DNA of 64,000 nt, from assembly GCA_017165825.1 (NCBI GenBank), contig CM029369.1, positions 4,793,485-4,857,484 of the forward strand, in the 5' to 3' direction. Below the pieces are notes generated by a model that was not told the origin of the DNA, searched no databases, and saw nothing but the letters and a program-made list of their open reading frames with translations. Below are positions 42,301-46,573 of the stretch, piece after piece. Within the stretch, counting starts at the first letter, position 1, and each line of letters opens with the position of its first letter. Source of the stretch: Hepsetus odoe (lineage: Eukaryota > Chordata > Actinopteri > Characiformes > Hepsetidae). A program made the position numbers and the translations under genes.

Positions 42301-44839
42301 GTAGAAAATTCAAATTACACTTGTTTGCCATGGTAATGAATATGAAAGCTCATGCTTCACATTAATGGTTTATTGTAACTAGCTCATTCTAGTGCTTCAG
42401 AGTTCCTCGCTCAATAATTGCATCAATTATAATTACAAGCCACTATAACAATTTAAAAATGCATGACACATTGCAATTTTGCAGTTTATTAAATGTGCCG
42501 ACCTAATTAACCCTTCTGATAAAGGAGCTTCGCTCAGAAATGAGTGATTAGTTCTACATTTAGTTATATCTAAACACATTTTATAGATCTGCGTTTTGGT
42601 ACAGAGTGGCAAAAGCAAATCAGCGCCTCGTTTTTCAGTTTGAAAAAAGCTTTCTTCTTTCTTCGATCTGTTTTTTGTAACGGCTTTATTTTTTAGCTTT
42701 ATGCCACAGAGGCTACCTCAGCCTGGCTTAATGCCAATGATGTTCCCACCACCCCAGTTGCGTGGCCCAGCCTTGAGAGCAAAGACACCACCCTCCCCAG
42801 CATCAGCAGGTCAGTATTAAGCTGAAACACCATTCGCCTTAAGTTTTGTTTTTTGCAGTCATGTATCATCATCAGAACTGGTCCCAGTATCCTGAATCCA
42901 TCTTCAAGTAAAAGTGATGCATATTCAATAAATTGTTAACTTGTGTAGAAATAAAAGTACACAAAACAACTTGAGTGGAAAAAAGCTAAAAGCTATTAAT
43001 TTGTAATATTGCATGGAAAGGTCACATTATAAAATAATGACGTTATTATTTGATTAAGTTAATTTTTAGTCTGTCGGGGTCTCAAAACATGTAAAAACGT
43101 GAGAAGAAACTCTTGCCAGCAAAACCAAAAATTAAGCAGGAGACTTAGTAGCAAAGTTGTAAATTCTTTCTTCAAAAATATATTTCCATAGGTTTTTTTT
43201 TGTTTTTTTCCATTTGAAAGCTGTAGCTCAGTTAACTATGAGAATTTTTTTTGATAATTTTCTTCCTGGCAGCATCAAAAGAACTGTGGAACTAAAACCA
43301 ACTTCAAACCAACTCATAAGACATCAACTACTTTTGCTTTTTAGCTGAAATGGCTTTTTTTTGGCATATTTTAATCTGATTATTGATCACGTTATTAGAA
43401 TAAGTAAAAACGAAACTTTTTGCAAGGTTAAACAATTTTATGCTTAAGTGCCTAAGACTTTTGAACGGTACTGTAGCTCATTTACAACGTTCAGGTTACT
43501 TTGTTCATTTTGCCCTTTACCGATTACCTTAAATGTGCATTTGTTACATTGGTGTTTTCGTCTGATTCCTCCTATACTGCGTTGTAATCCTGTCCTTCCT
43601 GAGAAGCAAACCATCCAATATCAAGACTGTGGAAGCAGCCTGCTCATTGAGCTGAGTCCCAACATAGAGCTGATATTTACCCTCACTGACAAAAGCTGTG
43701 GGCATCTAGGATCCTGAAGCGGGGCCACAAATAGGTCTGCTTTTTAAGGATTGCTCAGACATGTGGCAGGGACTTAAGGTCTATCCGCCTGCGACAGCTC
43801 ACAAGCAGCTGTTGGCCAATAGCGAGCAGCAAAGGCCATTGATGTTGACTAAGGGTTTAGTCACCTTTGTCGTGTCTCATTTGTCACTCACATGCAAGCT
43901 GGTCTAAGGCCATGTGTCTGATGAAATGGACTCTGTTGGAAAGAGCATGTCTTCTGGAAAGGGTGTGTTTAATGTGATTTGCATCGATCCTATCCAGTGG
44001 AGACCAGTCAGATCCTTACAATCAGCTTGATTTGGAGATTGGATCTACAATTTCCGGTTTAAGGTTTGCTGAGGTTCATTATTTTGCTTCGTAGTGTGAT
44101 ATAAACTCTTACAGGTGTACACAAGTATTCTATCTGTATGGATATTGATGGAAATATGTGTTTAACATATTCTCTCTCTGTGCAGGCTGCTCAGTGACGG
44201 CTATATCGACCTGGTAGTGAACCTTCCCAATAACAACACAAAGTTCCTCAAGGACAACTTCCTCATCCGCAGAATGGCTGTGGACTACGGCGTGCCCCTT
44301 ATCACCAATTTCCAGGTTGGTCTCCCGCTTTAAAAATGGTAATTTCTTCCGTCCCAGAACTTGTAGGGGACTCCATTTTAATCGTTCTGACATGAGTGCT
44401 GTTCCGACTTATCACTGCATGCTGACATACTCCTTTTTAAAATGACTGACAATGACTACAGTGACCTACATTTCTTCACAGTTTATCAGTGGATGCTGTT
44501 TAGGTTCATTAACAGGATAAGAATTCAAAAAAAGACTTTTGAAAGACCTGTGATGGTCTGAAAACAGTCAATTTTTTAAAGATTTTGGAGAAACCTAATC
44601 AAAATCTTGACCTGGAGTGTAGGAGAACCTGAAAAGCAGAAAACACTCCATGTGACTTGGGAACGGATGACCACACCTTTTGATGGCCCCAGCCGTATTC
44701 ATGTTAACTGACCCTTCTGTGAATGCTGTTTTTCTAACAGATTGTGAAGCTGTTTGTTGAGGCCATTAAGTATTCCAGTGAGCTGGACACCACCAGTCTG
44801 TTCCACTACCGCCAACGAGATAGTAGACACCAGGGTTAA
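724..44839 (+). CDS. cps1: Carbamoyl-phosphate synthetase, mitochondrial (CPS I/III), C-terminal 888 residues in 22 exons; partial at 5' end
   Basis: The enzyme makes carbamoyl phosphate from bicarbonate, two ATP and ammonia (or glutamine-derived ammonia) in the mitochondrial matrix, the entry step of the urea cycle; it needs N-acetylglutamate. The joined exons are 724-868, 1554-1764, 3077-3275, 3952-4128, 5260-5378, 8547-8688, 9802-9867, 10094-10157, 11298-11479, 13936-14130, 15672-15739, 19621-19696, 24646-24723, 26751-26858, 27331-27420, 27768-27938, 35605-35679, 36090-36188, 42119-42178, 42697-42809, 44186-44315 and 44741-44839. Every intron is GT-AG and the phases close without a stop. 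Fragment residues about 1-165 are ATP-grasp 1, 166-345 the oligomerisation domain, 354-690 the second synthetase core with ATP-grasp 2, and 740-888 the MGS-like allosteric domain. The stop after the MGS domain excludes CAD, which continues into dihydroorotase. In teleosts the ortholog is often CPS III (glutamine-using); the deciding domain is outside the window. Confidence 0.96.
869..1553. other. Intron, no recognisable feature
   Basis: AT-rich intron of 685 bp. I see no repeat family or gene in it. Confidence 0.5.
1554..1764 (+). CDS. cps1: cps1 exon 2 (ATP-grasp 1 active site)
   Basis: It follows the acceptor ctctccctaag and ends acagg|gtaaga. It encodes DSIVVAPSQTLSN, VVRHLGIVGECNIQYALHP and EVNARLSRSSALASKATG. 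The last motif is the conserved metal/ATP-binding signature of the CPSase ATP-grasp fold (Glu, Asn and Arg invariant). Confidence 0.95.
1959..2213 (+). mobile_element. SINE, family A (tRNA-derived)
   Basis: The head ggcagcagtggcctagtgg carries a Pol III A-box-like segment and gggttcgaacccc is the B box. The body gaggtacccttgagcaaggt-like stretch and the tail ending caagggttgtcactttca are shared with about fifteen other copies in the window. This copy is close to full length. Confidence 0.85.
2214..3076. other. Intron remainder, no recognisable feature
   Basis: No gene or repeat is recognised apart from an A/T homopolymer-rich stretch at about 2970-3010 near the exon 3 acceptor. Confidence 0.45.
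3077..3275 (+). CDS. cps1: cps1 exon 3 (end of ATP-grasp 1)
   Basis: It runs from the acceptor cctatag to ggagag|gttaga. It encodes YPLAFVAAKLALGIPLPDI, then CFEPSLDYIVTKIPRWDLD and the start of the GEVMAVGRTFEES motif, which is split across the intron. It closes the first synthetase ATP-grasp domain. Confidence 0.95.
3711..3900 (+). mobile_element. SINE, family B (tRNA head, LINE-like tail)
   Basis: The head is ggtggtggtctagtggtagg and the body ends in the highly repeated fish tail ctctggataagagcgtctgc-taaatgccgtaaatgtaaat. The B-box region is partly deleted. The tail type is thought to be borrowed from an L2-clade LINE (inference). The element ends only 51 nt before exon 4. Confidence 0.85.
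3952..4128 (+). CDS. cps1: cps1 exon 4 (oligomerisation domain)
   Basis: It is 59 complete codons starting VMAVGRTFEESIQKALRM and ending VPSSTRIFSLAK, between a pyrimidine-rich acceptor and aag|gtactg. GEVMAVGRTF is the conserved transition into the oligomerisation domain of the large subunit. Confidence 0.95.
4129..5259. other. Intron, no recognisable feature
   Basis: A 1.1-kb intron. There is a short (GT)n/T-run at about 4709-4740. No gene or repeat family is recognised. Confidence 0.45.
5260..5378 (+). CDS. cps1: cps1 exon 5 (oligomerisation domain)
   Basis: After ttttcctag it encodes ALHHGVTVDKIHELTAIDKW and FLHKLRCIVELERHL, ending with two bases of a serine codon. The ELTxIDKWFL motif is typical of CPS1 and CAD. 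Confidence 0.94.
5843..6836 (-). mobile_element. Degenerate Tc1/mariner-type DNA transposon
   Basis: The ends are inverted copies: cacaccaatcagtcatg on the left and catggctgattggtgta on the right. The inside resembles, on the minus strand, a transposase gene common in fish (for example around 6120-6180 and 6640-6690), but it is cut by many stops and indels. It lies in the intron between exons 5 and 6 and is about 1 kb long. Confidence 0.7.
6837..8546. other. Intron remainder, no recognisable feature
   Basis: I recognise no gene and no repeat family. A (GAT)n run is at about 7500-7518 and an A-run at 7626-7641. Confidence 0.4.
8547..8688 (+). CDS. cps1: cps1 exon 6 (oligomerisation domain)
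   Basis: The acceptor is ccggctctcag and the donor aaacag|gtcagg. It encodes VLLKAKQEGFSDRQVGQAL and RLSHNIRPWVKQ, matching the helical part of the domain in CPS1 (AKxxGFSDxQ). The start is fixed by frame, since AG plus C completes the serine left open by exon 5. Confidence 0.93.
8909..9450. mobile_element. Palindromic Tc1-like element made of two 3' ends
   Basis: The left arm (8909 to about 9240) is the transposon 3' end read on the minus strand, including the transposase C-terminus DVWNDLPAEFLQKL and RTDAVLKAKGGHTKY. The right arm (about 9268-9450) is the same 3' end on the plus strand. Both tips are tacagcactgtgcaaaagt and its inverse, next to TA. The same family supplies 1-271. Confidence 0.75.
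9802..9867 (+). CDS. cps1: cps1 exon 7
   Basis: It is 22 codons, IDTLAAEYPAVTNYLYCTY plus HGL, between cactcgttcag and gtgagc. It links the oligomerisation domain to the second synthetase core. Confidence 0.94.
10094..10157 (+). CDS. cps1: cps1 exon 8 (second core, dinucleotide-fold start)
   Basis: It encodes EHDLDFRDQGVMVLGCGPYH and IG, split at the last glycine. VLGCGPYHIGSSVEFDWC is the hallmark that opens the second synthetase core. Confidence 0.95.
10548..10815 (+). mobile_element. Dispersed fish repeat (L2-tail type), degenerate
   Basis: It contains the phrases atgctgttgcctcacagcaa, ctttctgtgtggagtttgta and tggtttcctccc of a repeat seen again at 29455, 48346 and 61228. I believe it derives from an L2-like LINE or a non-autonomous relative; the family name is inference. 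A SINE follows directly. Confidence 0.55.
10826..11031 (+). mobile_element. SINE, family B
   Basis: It is nearly complete, from the ggtggtggtctagtggtggg head and the ggtttgaatcccacc B box to gctctggataagagcgtctg and the aaatgtaac end. It lies in the intron before exon 9. Confidence 0.85.
11298..11479 (+). CDS. cps1: cps1 exon 9 (second core)
   Basis: It runs from ccatgtttatag to caggag|gtgaga. It encodes SSVEFDWCAVSSIRTLRQMG, VVVNHNPETVSTDFDECDRL and YFEELTLERILDI. NPETVSTDFDxCDxLYFE is the strongly conserved pre-ATP-grasp signature. Confidence 0.96.
11480..13265. other. Intron, no gene; possible regulatory stretch
   Basis: There is a T-rich run at 11590-11620. The block at about 12230-12560 is of balanced composition with several TAAT/ATTA cores and could be conserved non-coding DNA, which cannot be tested here. 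Confidence 0.4.
13266..13397 (+). mobile_element. SINE, family A, 5' part (interrupted copy)
   Basis: Head and body of a family A SINE are present up to the ctccccgggccctttaaata stretch. A second SINE follows at 13409, and a matching tail reappears at about 13655-13716. Confidence 0.75.
13409..13637 (+). mobile_element. SINE, family A, complete, inside an older copy
   Basis: It is full length, from gggcagtggtggcctagtgg through the B box gggttcgattccc to cacaatgacaagaatagtca. Its tail is the second subfamily type (gtttcacaatgacaagaa-like). Confidence 0.85.
13650..13716 (+). mobile_element. SINE, family A, tail fragment
   Basis: It matches the last about 65 bases of family A (tgctgtgctgtttcacaatg). 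It is probably the displaced 3' part of the copy at 13266-13397. Confidence 0.6.
13936..14130 (+). CDS. cps1: cps1 exon 10 (start of ATP-grasp 2)
   Basis: It is 65 complete codons after ttctgaag. They include GCTGCIVSVGGQIPNNLAVP, LHLNGVKILGTSPLQIDRAE and FSALLDELGVAQAPWRALSS. GGQIPNNLA and LGTSPxxIDxAEDR are nucleotide-binding signatures of the second ATP-grasp domain. Confidence 0.96.
14131..15155. other. Intron, no recognisable feature
   Basis: A-rich runs lie at 14295-14330 and 14384-14399. No gene or repeat family is recognised before the SINE at 15158. Confidence 0.45.
15158..15373 (+). mobile_element. SINE, family B
   Basis: It is a full copy with the B box ggttcgaatcccacc and the tail ggataagagcatctgctaaa, followed by short aaatgta repeats. 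Confidence 0.87.
15633..15664 (+). repeat. (TG)16 microsatellite at exon 11 splice acceptor
   Basis: Sixteen TG units are followed by TTTTCAG and then exon 11. The tract takes the place of the usual pyrimidine tract. Confidence 0.97.
15672..15739 (+). CDS. cps1: cps1 exon 11 (ATP-grasp 2)
   Basis: It encodes EDAFTFANKVGYPCLLRPSY VL and two bases of a serine codon. GYPCLLRPSYVLSG is the glycine-rich ATP-grasp loop. Its 68 bp is not a multiple of three, so skipping it would shift the frame. Its acceptor is the (TG)16-T4-CAG tract and its donor is tta-ag|gtgagt. Confidence 0.95.
15740..16883. other. Intron, no gene; possible non-coding element
   Basis: At 15830-16250 the sequence is of balanced composition without repeat signatures. 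Conservation would have to decide whether it is regulatory. Confidence 0.35.
16884..17082 (+). mobile_element. SINE, family A, degenerate
   Basis: The head ggcagcggtggcggttg is altered, while the body (gttgccctgaggcaccct) and the tail gatggtcactttcacttcac are recognisable. Confidence 0.75.
17535..18140. repeat. Imperfect foldback (long inverted repeat)
   Basis: The left arm (about 17540-17810) and right arm (about 17890-18140) are inverted copies with many substitutions. Shared stretches include ttagaattgtcagt, cctaagagcac, gagatatttgga and aggttgcttct-like ends. The centre holds a T-run at 17867-17883. It is probably a non-autonomous hairpin transposon. Confidence 0.65.
18141..19620. other. 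Intron remainder, no recognisable feature
   Basis: Nothing is recognised except homopolymer T runs. Confidence 0.4.
19621..19696 (+). CDS. cps1: cps1 exon 12 (ATP-grasp 2)
   Basis: It follows ctgtccttag, completes the split serine, and encodes GSAMNVAYGEEEMKRFLEEA AQVSQ to the donor cag|gtgagc. Confidence 0.95.
19697..20120. other. Intron, no recognisable feature
   Basis: AT-rich intron sequence after exon 12. Confidence 0.4.
20124..20685. repeat. Inverted repeat pair, arms about 100 bp
   Basis: The left arm (20124-20222, starting ggggtggtctgatgaggtac) and the right arm (about 20587-20685) are inverted copies with only a few differences. They enclose a family A SINE fragment and about 210 bp of other DNA. 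I do not recognise the arm sequence. Confidence 0.8.
20226..20366 (+). mobile_element. SINE, family A, 5'-truncated
   Basis: It begins in the body (cagaccagttggttgccctg) and ends in the tail tagtcactttcactttc. The head is missing. It abuts the left arm of the inverted repeat. Confidence 0.75.
21445..22063 (+). pseudogene. RTE LINE endonuclease domain, decayed
   Basis: It is the longest open piece of the LINE, about 205 codons. ADFNGHVG and QVDYILCR correspond to the Asp/Asn catalytic and DNA-binding motifs of the exonuclease-endonuclease-phosphatase fold. The upstream piece (about 21215-21397) belongs to the same domain but is separated by a stop. The frame ends where the internal deletion joins the reverse-transcriptase part. 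Confidence 0.8.
22056..23160 (+). pseudogene. RTE LINE reverse transcriptase and C-terminal part, decayed
   Basis: It starts within the finger/palm region (LRVLMEKYREGQKELHC) and carries motif A (FVDLEKAYDRV) and motif B (LHQGSALSPFLF). Motif C reads FADY where an active enzyme has two adjacent aspartates. Several frameshifts follow before the WFGHVQRR zinc-knuckle-like end. Confidence 0.8.
23161..24165. other. Intron, no recognisable feature
   Basis: Several short overlapping open frames occur at 23420-23840 in different frames. None has a recognisable motif, so I treat them as chance. Confidence 0.4.
24169..24243 (-). mobile_element. SINE, family B, head fragment
   Basis: Read on the minus strand it gives the family B head (gggtggtggtctagtggcag) and B box (ggctcgattgccacc), without the tail. 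Confidence 0.65.
24331..24584 (+). mobile_element. SINE, family A, complete
   Basis: It is one of the best copies, with ggcagtggtggcctagtgg, gggttcgattcccacc, tacccttgagcaaggtaccg, and the tail cgcaatgacaagggttgtca. It ends 60 nt before exon 13. Confidence 0.9.
24646..24723 (+). CDS. cps1: cps1 exon 13 (ATP-grasp 2)
   Basis: It is 26 codons, EHPVVITKFIRGAREVEVDA and VAKAGK, between taatgcag and aag|gttaga. The F(I/V)xGAxEVExDAV motif is the ATP-grasp strand with the catalytic acidic residue. Confidence 0.95.
24767..24813 (+). repeat. (GT)n microsatellite
   Basis: About 23 GT units begin 44 nt downstream of the exon 13 donor. Confidence 0.97.
25335..25768. mobile_element. Possible non-autonomous Tc1-like remnant
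   Basis: The right edge ends aacgtttgcacagtactata, like the Tc1-type terminal repeat at 1-271. The left edge (cagccaaagttttaagaaca) is only loosely similar. The inside is not coding. Confidence 0.4.
25770..26750. other. Intron, no gene
   Basis: There is a poly-A run at 26104-26123. About 26400-26640 is of balanced composition and without repeat signature. Nothing else is recognised. Confidence 0.35.
26751..26858 (+). CDS. cps1: cps1 exon 14 (ATP-grasp 2)
   Basis: It is 36 codons: VLVHAITEHVEDAGVHSGDA, then TLMLPTQTISQGALEK. EHVEDAGVHSGDAT lies in the ATP-binding site. The donor is aag|gtctca, weak at +3 and +4. Confidence 0.95.
26859..27330. other. Intron, no recognisable feature
   Basis: A 472-bp intron with nothing recognised. 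Confidence 0.45.
27331..27420 (+). CDS. cps1: cps1 exon 15 (ATP-grasp 2)
   Basis: It is 30 codons: VKTATRKIAKAFEISGPFNT, then QFLVKGNDVM, up to atg|gtaagt. Confidence 0.96.
27768..27938 (+). CDS. cps1: cps1 exon 16 (ATP-grasp 2 active site and end)
   Basis: It is 57 codons with VIECNLRASRSFPFVSKTIG, the metal-binding signature of the second ATP-grasp domain, and then VDFINVATRVMVGE. The donor gtaggt runs straight into a TG tract. Confidence 0.96.
27943..27973 (+). repeat. (GT)n tract at exon 16 donor
   Basis: GT units begin at intron position +5 and are interrupted once by at. Confidence 0.95.
27974..29189. other. Intron, no gene
   Basis: There is a (TTTA)n tract at about 28388-28423. Nothing else is recognised. 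Confidence 0.45.
29190..29242 (+). repeat. (GTAT)n microsatellite
   Basis: About 13 units of the tetranucleotide gtat. Confidence 0.95.
29403..29459 (+). repeat. (GT)28 microsatellite
   Basis: An uninterrupted GT run directly before the 5' part of the L2-tail type repeat. Confidence 0.97.
29534..31123 (+). mobile_element. Tc1-like transposon with both inverted ends and TA flanks
   Basis: The ends are cagtgccttgcagaggtatt and the inverse of a close variant (aatacttttgcaaggcacc). Each is flanked by TA, the Tc1 target duplication. It is 1.59 kb, the usual length for the family. The transposase inside is broken. Confidence 0.88.
29905..30915 (+). pseudogene. Tc1-like transposase pseudogene
   Basis: It starts MKTKELSKQVRDKVLEK and meets a stop at once. 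The piece at 29999-30280 carries the paired helix-turn-helix part (IPQSTIKSIIFKWKEHGT, RGGCPPKLTDRARRALI). Later frames give traces of the DDE catalytic region around 30430-30760 (a nucleotide match to gcagcatcatgctgtgggga). Stops and frameshifts rule out an active protein. Confidence 0.85.
31385..31885 (-). mobile_element. Tc1-like transposon remnant, minus strand
   Basis: The minus strand carries the Tc1 phrase ggtggcagcatcatgctgtg and further similarity to fish Tc1 transposases (around 31630-31800). No intact frame or end repeats remain. The family is different from the element at 29534. Confidence 0.6.
31900..33440. other. Intron, no gene
   Basis: A short GT tract is at 31962-31984 and a T run at 33250-33273. 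Overlapping short open frames at 32680-33180 have no motif. Confidence 0.4.
33449..33615. mobile_element. Short palindromic DNA-transposon-like repeat (hAT-type?)
   Basis: The pattern gagatcctctgccagcaccg, ctccaacacacctgattcag, gggcttgataattagtgg and gtggtcctcctggaccag is that of a very common small fish repeat with self-complementary ends. The assignment to hAT is from memory and uncertain. Confidence 0.5.
33620..35604. other. Intron, no gene
   Basis: A degenerate family B tail (aagagcagctgataaatgct and aaatgtaaatg) lies at 34265-34303. The (TC)n tract at 35475-35508 is listed separately. Confidence 0.4.
35475..35510 (+). repeat. (TC)n tract ending in AG, decoy acceptor
   Basis: About 17 TC units end in cag, 94 nt before the true acceptor of exon 17. 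Confidence 0.9.
35605..35679 (+). CDS. cps1: cps1 exon 17 (linker to allosteric domain)
   Basis: It is 25 codons: APMFSWPRLRDADPVLRCEM, then ASTGE, after caccttccag. The donor gag|gtctgg is weak at +3/+4. The FSWPRLxxADPxLxxEMxSTGEVA motif is diagnostic of the family. Confidence 0.95.
36090..36188 (+). CDS. cps1: cps1 exon 18 (linker to allosteric domain)
   Basis: It is 33 codons: VACFGPNIYSAFLKALLSTG, then FKLPQKGILIGIQ. The human protein has GEG where this reads GPN; the rest is closely conserved. Confidence 0.95.
36291..36340 (+). repeat. Poly-T run
   Basis: About 28 T bases followed by gtttgttttt, 100 nt past exon 18. Confidence 0.9.
36341..39470. other. Long intron, no gene
   Basis: I recognise no repeat family. 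About 36990-37260 and 38860-39110 are of balanced composition with TAAT cores and could be conserved non-coding DNA. Confidence 0.35.
39478..39643 (+). mobile_element. SINE, family A, 3'-truncated
   Basis: The head gcagcgatggcctagtggt and B box gggttcgaatccc are present. It stops at aaatgcagag, where the next SINE begins. Confidence 0.8.
39645..39886 (+). mobile_element. SINE, family A, complete
   Basis: It runs from ggggcagcggtggcctagtg to the tail acaagaatggtcactttcat, in direct tandem behind another copy. Confidence 0.87.
39945..40905 (+). mobile_element. Tc1-like transposon remnant with SINE insertion
   Basis: Nucleotide traces of a Tc1-type transposase are at 40270-40440 (tggactgatgagacaaagtt, ttgtgaagcatgttggaggc) and 40735-40830 (a trace of the ...DWPSQSP... 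and KRKLKRE region). Frames are broken and a minus-strand SINE sits at 40452-40595. The ends are not identifiable. Confidence 0.6.
40452..40592 (-). mobile_element. SINE, family A, 5'-truncated
   Basis: The tail (agtgaaagtgactacttgtc) to the body (gatggggacagtaccc) is read on the minus strand. The head is absent. Confidence 0.8.
40953..41096 (+). mobile_element. SINE, family A, with internal deletion
   Basis: The head (aggcagtggtggcctagtgg) is joined to the late body (catagctgccccctgctgaa) and the tail. The B box is lost. Confidence 0.8.
41097..42118. other. Intron, no recognisable repeat
   Basis: No gene is recognised. The balanced block at 41830-42060 just before exon 19 is a candidate non-coding element. 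Confidence 0.35.
42119..42178 (+). CDS. cps1: cps1 exon 19 (MGS allosteric domain)
   Basis: It is 20 codons, HSFRPDFLSTAHQLKEEGFK, from tcttttag to aaa|gtgagt. It begins the MGS-like fold. Confidence 0.95.
42179..42696. other. Intron, no recognisable feature
   Basis: AT-rich intron with several ATTA/TAAT cores at 42410-42520. No repeat signature. Confidence 0.4.
42697..42809 (+). CDS. cps1: cps1 exon 20 (N-acetylglutamate site)
   Basis: It encodes LYATEATSAWLNANDVPTTP and VAWPSLESKDTTLPSIS. The two threonines of YATEAT and the tryptophan of VAWPS correspond to known N-acetylglutamate contacts in human CPS1. Confidence 0.95.
43055..43473. mobile_element. Possible non-autonomous DNA transposon end
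   Basis: The right edge aagtgcctaagacttttgaa then cggtactgta looks like a Tc1-type terminal repeat. I cannot find a matching left end, so the start is arbitrary. Confidence 0.35.
43474..44185. other. Intron, no recognisable feature
   Basis: A chance frame at 43448-43717 has no motif. Confidence 0.4.
44186..44315 (+). CDS. cps1: cps1 exon 21 (MGS domain)
   Basis: It completes an arginine codon, then encodes LLSDGYIDLVVNLPNNNTKF, LKDNFLIRRMAVDYGVPLIT and NFQ. The asparagines of NLPNNNTK belong to the allosteric site. Confidence 0.96.
44316..44740. other. Last intron, no recognisable feature
   Basis: A 425-bp intron with nothing recognised. Confidence 0.45.
44741..44839 (+). CDS. cps1: cps1 terminal coding exon
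   Basis: After tttttctaacag it encodes IVKLFVEAIKYSSELDTTSL, FHYRQRDSRHQG and stop taa. LFxEA...SLFHYRQ matches the family. The last seven residues differ from the SAGKAA-like end of the human protein. Confidence 0.94.
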   Translation: MVKLFVEAIKYSSELDTTSLFHYRQRDSRHQG

Positions 44840-45400
44840 AGATGCCTGAACACATTATCCCCTCAAAAAGATCCTCTGCAGCCTCCACAACATGGAGCCC
44901 TCGCTGCCTCAGGAGGTCCAAACTTCTGCAGCGGGCAGCGTTCTCCACAGCGTTCTCCCTGTCTGATGCTTGAAGCGGAGGGAGAGCACTCCAGCCACTC
45001 TTTGGGGTTATTATAGTGTCTTACTTTTCTGGTTTGAAGGACACTTGCATCTAGCCTAATCGCCTAGGTATGTCAACAGATTGAGGGGAGTTTGGGGAAC
45101 CTTTTAAATGGCTAAGATTTTTGCCTGAGGATGGTATTTTTGCTATATGTGTGCTGCTTTTCTTGGCAGTATTTCTTATTGTGTTGAAGATAGCAGTTGC
45201 CTTAGCCCTAACGGGGCTGCTCGACTACCAGAGCTTTCTCTGATTGTTTCTTCAGCATTTTTCTTTTTAAGCCGTCTGTATATTTAATGGAGGCCGTTTA
45301 TAAAAATGGAAGGAGGCACTTCTGCTTCTCAATCAGCCAGTACTGCTGACCTACTGTATTCATGTTGCCATAAAGGTACAGAGAGAGAAGAATGGTTAAA

Positions 45401-45404
45401 TGTG

Positions 45405-45442
<38 letters not shown>
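45401..45442 (+). repeat. (TG)n microsatellite in 3' UTR
   Basis: About 20 TG units with one CG, followed by (GA)n. Confidence 0.95.
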
Positions 45443-45444
<2 letters not shown>

Positions 45445-45500
45445 TGAGAGAGAGAGAGAAAGTGTCTTTAAACAATGAGAGCGATTTTTTTGAAGAGCTC

Positions 45501-45506
45501 AATAAA
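45501..45506 (+). promoter_or_regulatory. cps1: Probable cps1 poly(A) signal
   Basis: It is a canonical AATAAA, 660 nt after the stop. It is the first such hexamer in the 3' region that I can find. Confidence 0.55.
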
Positions 45507-45529
45507 CCCCATCATGTCATACACTGTTC

Positions 45530-46533
45530 AACATATCATTACTCTTCAATTATTTCACACTGCACCACACACACGGCGGTCCTGCGAGGTGGGCTCTGGT
45601 TACACGGTGTAAGCAATAAGCGCTTGTGTTCTGAATTGGGCTTTTCATTAGCATAAACATTTTTATGCATCTTTTAAATGACATTTCATTTGCCCCTTCA
45701 TTATGATCCGTTTTTATTGTCTCTCTTTGTTCAGCCGCTTTGCTGAGTGAGAGTTTGGAGAGCGCTCATGGGAGAAGTAGAAGGACGCAGAATTAAAAAT
45801 CCCTCGGCTTAATAAAGTCGAGCGCAGTGCATTAATGGTGTTTTCCTCCCAGAAGAATTTAAGACTGATTGCTATTGTTTATCAATGGGCAAGAACGACG
45901 CATCGATCAGACCAGGGTTCCCCCGCCTGGCAAAGTTTCAAAACCTGTTGAGAATGCGTAATCGAGCCGTTCAGCTCGCCTGTCGGCCACCGCTGGGTAA
46001 GATTTGTACAGTTTGCGTGACGAAAAGGATGATGCATCAGCCAGGTGTTCTCCAGAGCTACATTGGTTCAGTAACCGCCTGTGTTGTTGAACAGGTCCAT
46101 GGGCTCTGTGTAGTGCCTCCCATTTGATCAACAGCGAGGACGTAGATTTGCCTCGAGGGGTAATCAGATCAGAGCGAATCACTGGTCTGGTGCACAAGCA
46201 GAGGCAACACCAAACAGATGGTACCTTCTGCCAGACAGTTGGAGGTCACTGGTGCCATAGGAGTGGAGTTGACTACAAATATCTCTGCTTGAATAGCCTG
46301 CAACATGCATGAGGAACTTTTCATGTATTTTATTGCAGAAAAAACATCATAGAAGCTGACCTTTATGTCACAAAACGATGACTGAACCAATAAAAATGCT
46401 TACTTTTTTTTTTGTTTTGTTTTAAATTATTGATGTTAATATTTGATGCAGAACATTAACTTCATAAGTGCTTGTTTGTTAAATGCATTTTTTGGGGTGA
46501 AATTCTTAGGTTCAGGCATCATTTGTGTTTTGT

Positions 46534-46573
<40 letters not shown>

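Larger units (their letters stand above)
44840..45525 (+). other. cps1: cps1 3' untranslated region (inferred)
   Basis: It runs from the stop codon to about 20 nt after the AATAAA at 45501. It contains a TG microsatellite and a short GA tract. The end is inferred, since no transcript is available. Confidence 0.55.

Noticed and set aside
724..44839. The gene could be CAD, the cytosolic pyrimidine enzyme with a homologous synthetase
   Set aside because: The frame stops directly after the MGS-like domain, with no dihydroorotase or aspartate transcarbamylase part. The VACFG, YATEAT and NLPNNNTK motifs follow CPS1, not CAD.
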